DNA from: an uncultured Collinsella sp.
GTDB lineage: Bacteria; Actinomycetota; Coriobacteriia; Coriobacteriales; Coriobacteriaceae
Length of the DNA: 64,000 nucleotides
Reading direction: 5' to 3'
Assembly (NCBI GenBank): GCA_958445065.1
Contig: CAUCQW010000001.1
Span: forward strand, 142,997 to 206,996
In this document: positions 27,532 to 35,742 of the stretch, piece after piece
How positions within the stretch are numbered: the stretch's first letter is position 1
Layout of the letters: every line of letters begins with the position of its first letter
Program-made: the position numbers and the translations under genes
Notes under the pieces: generated by a model
Databases searched by the model: none
Seen by the model: only the letters and a program-made list of their open reading frames with translations
What the model was told of the DNA's origin: nothing

Positions 27532-30018
27532 CTAAAACGAGAAGTACTCACTGTCGGAGGACAAGTTCGGCCCCAACCATGAATCGCCCGTCAAGAAGAA
27601 CTCAGGCCAGCGCTGCATGAACAGCGCTTGCTCGCGCTTCCAGCGGCGCAGCTTTTCCTCGTTGGCCTCTTCCCTGCCACGCGAGGTGAACTCGTAGTGA
27701 TACAGCTCGGCATAGGGCGTAAAGATGGTGCGGAAGCCCGCCTCCCACACGCGCAGGCAAAAGTCTGCGTCGTTAAAACCGACGGCGAATTCCTCGTTGT
27801 AGCCTCCGACCTGCTCAAATACGTCGCGTCGCACCATCTGGCAGGCACCCGTCACGGCGCTAAAGTTGCCCGGGCGCACAGCGCGGGCAAGATAGCCCTC
27901 GCGCTTTGCCGAGAAGTCCTGGTTGGCATGGGCAAGTGCGCCGCGCACGCCAACCACAATGCCAGCGTGCTGCACCAGATGATCGGCAAAGTAGAGCTTG
28001 GCACCCACCACGCCCGCATCGGGACGTTGCAGATAGCCCATCATCTCTTCGATAAAGTCGGGGCTTATGACCTCGGTATCGTTGTTGAGCAGCAGCAGGT
28101 AGTCGCCCTTGGCGTGCTTCACACCAAAATTGATGATCTGAGAGTAATTGAACTCGCCCGGCCAGTACACAACGCGCGCGATGCCCTTGCCTTCTGATGC
28201 TGAAGCCACGCGTTCCGGCAGGGTTTCGTAATACGCAAACGTATCCGGGGCTTCGCTGTTGTTCTCCACCAAGACGATCTCATAGTTGGCATACGTGGCC
28301 TTCTGGGCAATCGACATCACACAGGCATCGAGCGTCTCAACGTGGTCCTTGGTGGGAATCACAATGCTCACCAGCGGCGCAGGCTCCGGCAGCGCATAGC
28401 GCATGCGATAGACAAACGGCGTCTCGGTCTCCTCGACCGTTCCGCAAATGCCCAGCGTGTTAAAGTGGCGCTGAAGCGCAAGGCGCCCGGCTTCAATAGC
28501 ATACGGCTTGCTATCGGCAGAGCCATCGGCGGTCGATCCCGGATGAACGCGCCAGTGATACAGCACGTGCGCAACATGCTCAAAGCGCGCGCCCGCTGCA
28601 AGACAGCGAAGCGTCAGGTCGTAGTCCTGGGCACCCGCAACGTCTTCTGGGGACATGCCAATGTAATCGATGAGCGCCTTCTCCACCATCAGGAAATGCG
28701 TCACACAGTTATGGCTATAGAGCAGGTCGGCGTTGAGCTTGGTCTTAAAGACCGGCTGACCCCACTCCCCCGTTTTCTGAAACATGTCCTCGTCGCAGAA
28801 CAGGACCTGGGGGCGCTCGCCCTCGGCCGCCTTATTCAGCGCGGAAACATACTGGAATAACGCGTCCGGTTCCAGAATGTCGTCATGGTCCAAGAACGCG
28901 ATGTAGTCTCCAGCCGCCTGCTGAATACCAGCGTTGGTGTTGAGCACAATGCCGCCGTTGCCGGGCAGCTCAATGCGACGAACGCGCTCATCGTTGGCAC
29001 TTGCTGCAAGATTGGCCACCGCATCCCATTCGGGCGAGGCGTCCATAAGCAGCAATTCCCAGTTGTCATAGCTCTGGACTAGCACCGAGTCCAGCAGCTC
29101 GCGCAGGTAGACCCGATCAGTCTTGTAGCACGGCACCACAATGCTCACGAGCGGTCTATAGGCAAAGGCCGCCGAAGCGACACGCTGGCACGCCAAATCG
29201 CCCGGCTTTGCGCGATGTTGCTCAAACCAACGTCGATAAGCTGCGTCGTCTGCACGCGCGTCCTTCATGCGGTTCCAGCTGTCATCGAACATGCCGTTGT
29301 ACAGGCGACCATCCATGGCGCAAAACCCGCTTTGGATCCGCTCTGTGGGATCGTTCACGATCGCGACAAAATCTCGTATATCCTGAGGCATCTCAACACT
29401 CAGATACGTTTTATTGACGCGGCAACCGTTGCGCTGGGGAACATCGACCTGCGATTCAAACACATGCACGGTGACATCGATGGCATTCATATGCGTATCA
29501 AAGATCTGGAGCTCAGGTGCGCACTGGGGGTCTCCAGCCCAGGTAACCTCATAGCGCCACACCGCGCCGGCGTCTGCCGGCAAATAGCGAATGGCATCGA
29601 TCTCGTAGCGACCGCAGCATTCGCCACGCTGCGCATCGCGGATAAGCGCGCACAGCGAAGGCTTTGCTTTGTAGTTAATCTTGGATTCCAGCTTGGCCAC
29701 GCGGCTATCAAGGCGAATGGAGCCCAACCTTTGGCCATCGGATGCAAAAACGACATCCATCGACGAGTCATCCAAAAACGGAAGCACCAAGACAGCGAGC
29801 TCGCGCTCGTAATCGGAAACGGAAGGGCAAAGCGCCAGCACACGGCCATGATCGACCGGGAGCACCAGCGACGGCACACAAGAACCGCTCGTCGTCGCAT
29901 GGGCAAACGCTTGAGAACCCTCCTGCTCAATAAGCGCAGCGACATCCTGACCGGCAAAACGAAGCAGCACAAACAGACGGCCCTGACTGCGGCAAAGTGC
30001 CAAACGCTTGATACTCAT
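27532..30018 (-). CDS. Large glycosyltransferase with two GT2 domains (paralogue of 529-3000)
   Basis: The product is 828 residues. A beta-rich N-terminal region (1-270) is followed by GT2 domain one (LVSIVVPCYKTDRVYLRELL, FLDHDDILEPD) and GT2 domain two from about 560 (PLVSIVIPTKDHVETLD, LLLNNDTEVISPDFIEEM). It matches the gene at 529-3000 domain by domain, for example QSYDNWELLLMDASP against QSYANWELILVNASP. Its DNA, however, is much GC-richer. The ATG overlaps the region of the upstream TAG, so it is the last gene of a five-gene GT2 operon. It probably extends a rhamnose-containing chain; the exact linkage is unknown. Confidence 0.87.
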   Translation of the reverse strand: MSIKRLALCRSQGRLFVLLRFAGQDVAALIEQEGSQAFAHATTSGSCVPSLVLPVDHGRVLALCPSVSDYERELAVLVLPFLDDSSMDVVFASDGQRLGSIRLDSRVAKLESKINYKAKPSLCALIRDAQRGECCGRYEIDAIRYLPADAGAVWRYEVTWAGDPQCAPELQIFDTHMNAIDVTVHVFESQVDVPQRNGCRVNKTYLSVEMPQDIRDFVAIVNDPTERIQSGFCAMDGRLYNGMFDDSWNRMKDARADDAAYRRWFEQHRAKPGDLACQRVASAAFAYRPLVSIVVPCYKTDRVYLRELLDSVLVQSYDNWELLLMDASPEWDAVANLAASANDERVRRIELPGNGGIVLNTNAGIQQAAGDYIAFLDHDDILEPDALFQYVSALNKAAEGERPQVLFCDEDMFQKTGEWGQPVFKTKLNADLLYSHNCVTHFLMVEKALIDYIGMSPEDVAGAQDYDLTLRCLAAGARFEHVAHVLYHWRVHPGSTADGSADSKPYAIEAGRLALQRHFNTLGICGTVEETETPFVYRMRYALPEPAPLVSIVIPTKDHVETLDACVMSIAQKATYANYEIVLVENNSEAPDTFAYYETLPERVASASEGKGIARVVYWPGEFNYSQIINFGVKHAKGDYLLLLNNDTEVISPDFIEEMMGYLQRPDAGVVGAKLYFADHLVQHAGIVVGVRGALAHANQDFSAKREGYLARAVRPGNFSAVTGACQMVRRDVFEQVGGYNEEFAVGFNDADFCLRVWEAGFRTIFTPYAELYHYEFTSRGREEANEEKLRRWKREQALFMQRWPEFFLTGDSWLGPNLSSDSEYFSF

Positions 30019-31086
30019 CTACACTTCTCGCTTTCCCAGGGCGTTCGCCGCCATGCGCTTGCAGGCACCCAGACGCCCAAACCTCAAGACGTCGTAATCG
30101 AACATGAGCTTTTTGCACGCACGGGCATTGGGGGCCTTACTGGTAAGCGCCGCGCGCACCATAGCGGCAACAGACGGGGCACATTGTGCAAGCGCAGCAT
30201 CGCTGCCCACAGCAGAACCGGCAAGCGCCATGGCAACGGCAGCAAACACCTTGCCGCAGTCCGAACCCAGCAACCTGAGCGCATCGTACAGCACCAGATC
30301 GCATAGGAAGTACGCCAGGTCCTCGGCATGCTGGACATCGAGACCGTCGCGCTGCCAGTCAGCCAGCACCGCGGAGTAAATCTTCACGTGCTCCAGCAGG
30401 CGCGTCTCGTCGTCGTAGCGCATGGTGTCCATGAGCGAACCCTTGCGCGCCACGCGGTAGTCATACAGCTTGTTCGAAATAAGCGCGGTCTTGCGCGAGC
30501 GACCGTACACGGCAAAATCGAAGACCTGGTCCTCGCCATACTTAACGGTTTCGTCGAACACGATCCCGTTGCCCAGCAAAAACTCACGCTTGCAGGCGGT
30601 GCGCCATGCAAAGGGGCGAGATGCTTCCTTAAACAGTAGGTCGGAGCTATAGCCTTCAAACGACACATCGCGCGGGCTCAGCACATAGTTAAGCCACGGA
30701 TACCCCGCCTCCAGCGGATACGGATTCGCACCAAAGGTCAAAACATCACAGCGCTCGCGCTCAAAGGCATCGACGATCACGCGGCATGCATCGGGCGTAA
30801 AGCGGTCGTCGGAATCCAAAAACGCGACGATAGGCGCCGTGGACGCAGCGATGCCTGCATTACGCGCACTCGACAGGCCGCCATTGGGCTTATCGACCAG
30901 CGTGAAGCGCGCGTCTTTTTCGCAATAGGCGGCCGCAATATCGCGCGAGCCGTCCGGCGAGCCATCGTTGACCAGCACGCCTTCCCAATCGGGCATGTCC
31001 TGCGCAAGCAGGGAGTCCAGGCACCAGGCCAGGCACTCCTCCACTTTATAGATGGGAACGACAACGGAAATCTTGGGGGTAGCCAT
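30019..31086 (-). CDS. GT2 glycosyltransferase (type B of a duplicated pair)
   Basis: The product is about 355 residues. The ATG at 31086 has AGGAG nine bases upstream and is preferred to the GTG at 31092. The GT-A fold shows KISVVVPIYKVEECLAWCLD, VLVNDGSPDGS and the acidic motif VAFLDSDDRF. A helical C-terminal half ends in basic residues, suggesting membrane association. It belongs to the WcaA/EpsJ-like GT2 group common in capsule loci. It is paralogous to the gene at 32292-33332 and directly precedes the large GT2 gene, with which it abuts. Confidence 0.84.
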   Translation of the reverse strand: MATPKISVVVPIYKVEECLAWCLDSLLAQDMPDWEGVLVNDGSPDGSRDIAAAYCEKDARFTLVDKPNGGLSSARNAGIAASTAPIVAFLDSDDRFTPDACRVIVDAFERERCDVLTFGANPYPLEAGYPWLNYVLSPRDVSFEGYSSDLLFKEASRPFAWRTACKREFLLGNGIVFDETVKYGEDQVFDFAVYGRSRKTALISNKLYDYRVARKGSLMDTMRYDDETRLLEHVKIYSAVLADWQRDGLDVQHAEDLAYFLCDLVLYDALRLLGSDCGKVFAAVAMALAGSAVGSDAALAQCAPSVAAMVRAALTSKAPNARACKKLMFDYDVLRFGRLGACKRMAANALGKREV

Positions 31087-31098
31087 AGTCACTCGCTC

Positions 31099-32217
31099 CT
31101 ACTGTGCGGCCGGAACGTCATCGGGGTGCGGGTTGTCGCCGTAGGTGCACTGATATGTCAGCACGCGCCAGACCAGCGGCAGGCCGCCAATCTTAAAGTA
31201 ATGCTTAAACGTATTGAGCTTGCCCGGCTTCTTAAAGTCAAAGCGCGAATCGATATAGGCGCGGGGCGACTTGACCATCAGGCGCAAGTCGGTCTCGCCA
31301 CGCGGATCAAACAGCGACAGATCAAAGCGACCGGCATCCCAGTCGGCCTTGAGCTCGGACGAGGCTTTCTTCCAAAACTGCTCGCGCAGTTCATCGACCA
31401 GGCGCTCATCGTTCCAACGGTACGTATCGACCTTCATGCGCATTAAAATACCCTGAAGCTGAGCCTTAAGCTCGGGGCGTTCATCCAAAAAGCGCTGCAT
31501 CTCGGCGTATTCGTCGCACACGCAAAATACCTTGTTGGGCGAATTAACGGAGCTCTTCTCGTTGTCTTGGCGATAGCACAAAATGGGGTCCGCGATAAAC
31601 GCAGCACGCTCGGCGCATGCCCAGACCTTAAAGTTAAAACCCGCATCCTGATACGAGGCACCCGGCGTGGGAAGGAAGCGAATCTGATTGTCGTTGAGGA
31701 ACGCGCGCCGATAGATAGCCGACCAAATGGAAGGTTTGCGGTAGAAGATGCCCGGGCGATCGACGGGGCGATACGCGGCGCCCGTCATATGCTCGTCGAT
31801 AATCCCAAACAGCTCACGTCGCTCGCTGGGCGTGGACCAATACAGATAAAAGTCGCCCTTTACCGCATCGGCATGCTCAGCATCGGCCTTGGCGACCAGC
31901 TTTTGAAGCGAATCCTCAAACATAAAGTCGTCGGACTCAAGGATGCCCACGTACTCACCGCGCGCCATCTCCAGGCCACGGTTCATCGAGTCGCCGTAGC
32001 CGCTGTTGGCCTTGTCGATCATCTTTACACGGGGGTCGTGCTCCATGTACTCGCGGATGATATCCGGCGAGCTATCGGTGGAGCCGTCGTTGATGCAGAT
32101 GATCTCGATGTCATTGAGCGTCTGCGCCACGGCGGAATCGAGGCACACGCGCAGATAGCGCTCGACATTGCAAATGGGGACAAGCAGCGAAACTTTAGGG
32201 GTATCAGAGTTCTGCAA
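31099..32217 (-). CDS. GT2 glycosyltransferase (type A of a duplicated pair)
   Basis: The product is 372 residues and begins at a TTG with GGGAGG five bases upstream. The fold opens KVSLLVPICNVERYLRVCLD, with IICINDGSTDSSP and ILESDDFMFED as nucleotide and metal-binding motifs. KANSGYGDSMNRGLEMARGE is shared almost letter for letter with the gene at 33339-34442. The C-terminal half contains FLPTPGASYQDAGFNFKVWA, a block also conserved in the paralogue. It lies in a tight GT2 operon. The sugar is not predictable. Confidence 0.85.
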   Translation of the reverse strand: MQNSDTPKVSLLVPICNVERYLRVCLDSAVAQTLNDIEIICINDGSTDSSPDIIREYMEHDPRVKMIDKANSGYGDSMNRGLEMARGEYVGILESDDFMFEDSLQKLVAKADAEHADAVKGDFYLYWSTPSERRELFGIIDEHMTGAAYRPVDRPGIFYRKPSIWSAIYRRAFLNDNQIRFLPTPGASYQDAGFNFKVWACAERAAFIADPILCYRQDNEKSSVNSPNKVFCVCDEYAEMQRFLDERPELKAQLQGILMRMKVDTYRWNDERLVDELREQFWKKASSELKADWDAGRFDLSLFDPRGETDLRLMVKSPRAYIDSRFDFKKPGKLNTFKHYFKIGGLPLVWRVLTYQCTYGDNPHPDDVPAAQ

Positions 32218-32291
32218 GAGAACCTCCCGTTGAATAGCGTGTAACAGGGTTATTTTAGCAGCCGAGTTGCGGCGGGCGGCAGCGCTTGGAA

Positions 32292-33332
32292 TTATAGAAA
32301 GCGCTCCAGGCAGGCTTTGAGACCACGAGTCGAAAGATAGAACAGCGTGGCGTCTGCCATCGAAACGCCCGAGGTCGCCGCAACGAGCTTGTGGGCAACA
32401 CGGCGAACGGCACCCTTAGCAGGCATATCCGCCCACTCCGTTCCCAAAAACGTCGTGAGGTCCATGTTGACGCGAGCCGCCACGCGATGGAAGTCATCGG
32501 CATCCAAGCGCGCCAGATCGAACACAATTAGGTCCAAAAACCAAGTTATCAGCTCGCCGGGACACAGGTCCAAAAGACCATAGGCCGCCCAGTCTTCCAA
32601 GACCTCCTCGAGCATCTTCATGTGGGCGTCAAGCTTTTTGGCGCGCGCCTCGGCACTGTTGAACTCGTGCGTCGCCGATTCGCTCTCCATCACGTAGTGG
32701 TAGAACTTGTCAGGCATGACGACGGTCCTGCGGGCAAGCGCATAAGCCGCAAATTGGAAGACGACGTCCTCGCCCAAAGCCAAACCGGGGGCGAAGCGAA
32801 TGCCTTCGCGATTGAGCAGCTCGCGCGAAAAAGCCGCACGGCAGGCATAGGGCTGCGCATTCGAATGGAACAGCAGTTGAGGATCGCGGGCGCCGAAGGT
32901 ACCAGCTTTGGGGCTCATGAGTTGCTGGACGCGTTTGGGGGCAGCATCGGCAGGTTCACAGACGCCGCCAAAAACGGCGGCCTCGGCATCCGCAGACTCC
33001 ATGGCATGCAGCACGCGCTCGACCGTCTGGGCATCGATGTAATCGTCGGCGTCCACAAAAAAGACGGTCCCGCCCACGGCGGCATCGATGCCGGCATTTC
33101 GAGCACACGAGACGCCCGCGTTTTCCTGGTCAATCACCAGTACGCGATCGTCGGCCTGCGCGATCCGACGCAACACGTTCAACGAATCATCAGTCGAACC
33201 GTCGTTGACGCAGACAACCTGAATCGAACGCTCAGACTGGGCCAACAGCGAATCGAGGCATCGCTGAATGGAGCGCGCAGAGTTGTAAACGGGGACGACA
33301 ATGGTAGCTTTAGGACACGAGGCCTCTCCCAT
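32292..33332 (-). CDS. GT2 glycosyltransferase (second type B copy)
   Basis: The product is 346 residues. GT-A motifs are KATIVVPVYNSARSIQRCLD, VVCVNDGSTDDS and VFFVDADDYIDAQ. The C-terminal half (ELITWFLDLIVFDLARL) resembles the corresponding part of the gene at 30019-31086 (DLAYFLCDLVLYDALRLL), supporting paralogy although the two have diverged. The ATG has a purine-rich GGGGG signal and lies 6 nt after the upstream stop. A 74-nt gap separates it from the next gene downstream, the largest gap in this operon. Confidence 0.84.
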   Translation of the reverse strand: MGEASCPKATIVVPVYNSARSIQRCLDSLLAQSERSIQVVCVNDGSTDDSLNVLRRIAQADDRVLVIDQENAGVSCARNAGIDAAVGGTVFFVDADDYIDAQTVERVLHAMESADAEAAVFGGVCEPADAAPKRVQQLMSPKAGTFGARDPQLLFHSNAQPYACRAAFSRELLNREGIRFAPGLALGEDVVFQFAAYALARRTVVMPDKFYHYVMESESATHEFNSAEARAKKLDAHMKMLEEVLEDWAAYGLLDLCPGELITWFLDLIVFDLARLDADDFHRVAARVNMDLTTFLGTEWADMPAKGAVRRVAHKLVAATSGVSMADATLFYLSTRGLKACLERFL

Positions 33333-33338
33333 GCCGAC

Positions 33339-34442
33339 CTACCCCCTCAGCGATTCGATGAGGAAGGCGGCGACCACGCCTGGGCCTCCAACCGAGGCGT
33401 AATACTTAGCACGCCCCAAGGCACCATCCGTCGCAAAACTCGGATGCTCGTCAACCCAGCCCTCAGGATCTTTGAGGATGGCAGCGAGATTTGCGCGCTT
33501 CCACGGCTTGAGGTCGTCAAGCGAAAAGTCCCCGACGTCCAAGGCCGTTTGGAACTCCTTGGCCATCTGAACCAGGAACTCCTTATAGAACTTAGGCGCC
33601 AGGCGCACGTAGTTCCACATGTACGAATCGTACTTAATGAGTTGATTGAACTTGAGCATGCGCGCGACATCGCCGCTTGCGTGGTCGCGGGCATAATCCT
33701 CTCGAATCCAACGCTCAATCTCGGCATACTCGGAATTGACGCAAAAGACCTTAGCCGAAGAATTGACCGAGGAATTCTCGTTGTCCTGGCGATAAGACAA
33801 CACGGCATCATGCAGGTAAACAGCCTTATCGGCGCACGCGATCACCTTAAAGGCGAATGACGTGTCCTGAAAGGATGCCCCCGGAGTCGGCAGGAACTTA
33901 ATGCCGTTGCGCTCAAGAAAATCGCGACGGTACACGGCCGACCAAATCGACGGCTTTTGCTTAAAGAACTGAGTCGTATCGCTCGGGTGCACCGGCTTGC
34001 CGCAGTCCTTGGCCTTAAACATCTCGTGCAGCGAACGGCGCTCCTCGGGCTTAGACCAGTAGAAATCAAAGTTAGCCTTCGCAAAGTCGGCATTATTGCT
34101 ATCGGCGGCCGAGACAAGCTTTTCGAGTGCGTCGGGCGCCATAAAGTCATCGGACTCCAAGATGCCAACGTACTTGCCACGCGCCATCTCCAGACCGTGG
34201 TTCATTGAGTCGCCGTAGCCGCTGTTGACCTTGTCGATCATCTTGACGCGCCCATCGCGCTCCATATACTCGCGGATAATCGCCGGCGAGTTGTCGGTCG
34301 ACCCGTCGTTAATGCAGATGATCTCAATATCCTTGAGCGTCTGCGCCATGGCGGAATCGAGACACTCGCGCAGGTAGCGCTGAACATTGTAAATGGGAAT
34401 AAGTAGCGACAGAACAGGGCTGCCAGAGGCGTTAGTAGACAA
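33339..34442 (-). CDS. GT2 glycosyltransferase (second type A copy), first gene of the operon
   Basis: The product is 367 residues, starting at TTG with AAGGAG five bases upstream. Motifs are VLSLLIPIYNVQRYLRECLD, IICINDGSTDNSP and ILESDDFMAPD. It is the closest paralogue of 31099-32217 and shares the unusual TTG start. It is the promoter-proximal gene of the minus-strand GT2 run and diverges from the GlfT-like gene at 34699. Together with 32292-33332 it makes the second half of an A-B-A-B arrangement. Confidence 0.85.
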   Translation of the reverse strand: MSTNASGSPVLSLLIPIYNVQRYLRECLDSAMAQTLKDIEIICINDGSTDNSPAIIREYMERDGRVKMIDKVNSGYGDSMNHGLEMARGKYVGILESDDFMAPDALEKLVSAADSNNADFAKANFDFYWSKPEERRSLHEMFKAKDCGKPVHPSDTTQFFKQKPSIWSAVYRRDFLERNGIKFLPTPGASFQDTSFAFKVIACADKAVYLHDAVLSYRQDNENSSVNSSAKVFCVNSEYAEIERWIREDYARDHASGDVARMLKFNQLIKYDSYMWNYVRLAPKFYKEFLVQMAKEFQTALDVGDFSLDDLKPWKRANLAAILKDPEGWVDEHPSFATDGALGRAKYYASVGGPGVVAAFLIESLRG

Positions 34443-34698
34443 ATGTGCTCCTTAGGAAATACCTGTCGTTTCATGGTATCAAAGGGTCAGCGCGCCAGCG
34501 GGCGTTTATATAATCTATGGAGCCTCTTGCGGGCAAAGCAGCCCCACATCATGCGGCGGGCCCATGGCAGGTTCCTGCGTTTTATTCAAAGCTTGCCGCC
34601 AAGGTGCGCCGAGCCTTTACAATAGGACAGTCCCAAGGACGTATTCGATAGCTTCCGTGCAGCGCTCGCCCGCCGCGCGTGAAAGGATATATTGCCCC

Positions 34699-35718
34699 AT
34701 GCCTTCAACCCTTCCCGCCCCCATCGACAAGCTCGCCATCGTTGTCGTCACCTATAAGCGCCAGGAACTCCTGGCCAACCTGTTCGACTCTATGACCAAG
34801 CTCACTGCCGCGCCCTGGCGCATCGTGATTGTCGATAACGAAAATTCGCGCGAGACCGAGGCCATGTGCGCCGCATTTAACGAGCGCCTGGCCAACCTGT
34901 GGGGCATCGACACCGAGCAGCCCGACGCGCAGGGCGGCACCGACCGCGTCATCTACGCCCCGCAGCTCGAAAACGGCGGCGGTGCGGGCGGCTTCTCCGC
35001 CGGCACTAAATGCGCCTACGACCTGGGCGCCCAGTGGTTCTGGGTGATGGACGACGACGTGCTCGTCATCCCCGAAGGCATCGAGCGTCTTGCCAAGTGG
35101 ACCGACCGCTACGATGTCATCCAGGGTTCGCGCCTAGACTTTGACGGCGGCGCCTTCTTTTGGCAATACCAACTCATCCTTTCGCTCGGCATTCCCAACC
35201 CAGTCGCCAAGTGGGATCTGGGTCCCGAGGGCTACCGCACCATGAACCAGCTGTGCTTTGAGGGCGGCATGTTCTCGCGCCGCGTGGTCGACAAGATCGG
35301 CCTGCCCGACGCGCGCTTCTTTATCTACGGCGACGATGCCTGCTATGGCTACGTGGCCAGCCAGCACTTCTCCGCCGCCGTTGTTGCCGACGTGGTTCTC
35401 AAGCGCGCCCGCGCCGTCTCTAACTGGGATATCGCCGGCAAGCGCCAGCTCAACTCCACGAGCGACACCAACCGCTACTACATTATGCGCAACCGAGGCT
35501 TCCTCGCCCGCTACATGCAGATCTACGGCGACTATCACCCCGTGCTGTTCCGTCTGGGCAACGCCGCGACCTTCTGCAAGGAATTCATTCGCCTGGCTGC
35601 CGTTGACAAGTGCTTTAAGACCGGCATCCCGGCGCTGCGCCGTGGCATGAAAGACGCCCGCAAGATTATCAAGGACCCCGACTGGGAGCCCATGCCGCCC
35701 ATGAAGGACGCAGAGTAA
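34699..35718 (+). CDS. GT2 glycosyltransferase, galactofuranosyl/rhamnosyl-transferase-like (GlfT-like)
   Basis: From the ATG at 34699, with AAAGGA about 12 nt upstream, the product is 339 residues; an upstream ATG at 34564 has poorer coding character. The GT-A fold has KLAIVVVTYKRQELLANLFD, LENGGGAGGFSAG and the metal motif FWVMDDDVLVIPEG, then CFEGGMFSRRVVDKIG and FIYGDDACYG. The NGGGAGG and DDD patterns are those of GlfT-type galactofuranosyltransferases and related GT2 enzymes. No UDP-galactopyranose mutase gene is visible here, so the donor is open. Confidence 0.82.
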   Translation: MPSTLPAPIDKLAIVVVTYKRQELLANLFDSMTKLTAAPWRIVIVDNENSRETEAMCAAFNERLANLWGIDTEQPDAQGGTDRVIYAPQLENGGGAGGFSAGTKCAYDLGAQWFWVMDDDVLVIPEGIERLAKWTDRYDVIQGSRLDFDGGAFFWQYQLILSLGIPNPVAKWDLGPEGYRTMNQLCFEGGMFSRRVVDKIGLPDARFFIYGDDACYGYVASQHFSAAVVADVVLKRARAVSNWDIAGKRQLNSTSDTNRYYIMRNRGFLARYMQIYGDYHPVLFRLGNAATFCKEFIRLAAVDKCFKTGIPALRRGMKDARKIIKDPDWEPMPPMKDAE

Positions 35719-35742
35719 CGGAAGCCGGAAACACCTCAGCGC

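Noticed and set aside
27284..27532. 82-codon minus-strand frame and a short plus-strand frame ending at 27535
   Set aside because: Both are too short and lack start signals; I could not link either to a family.
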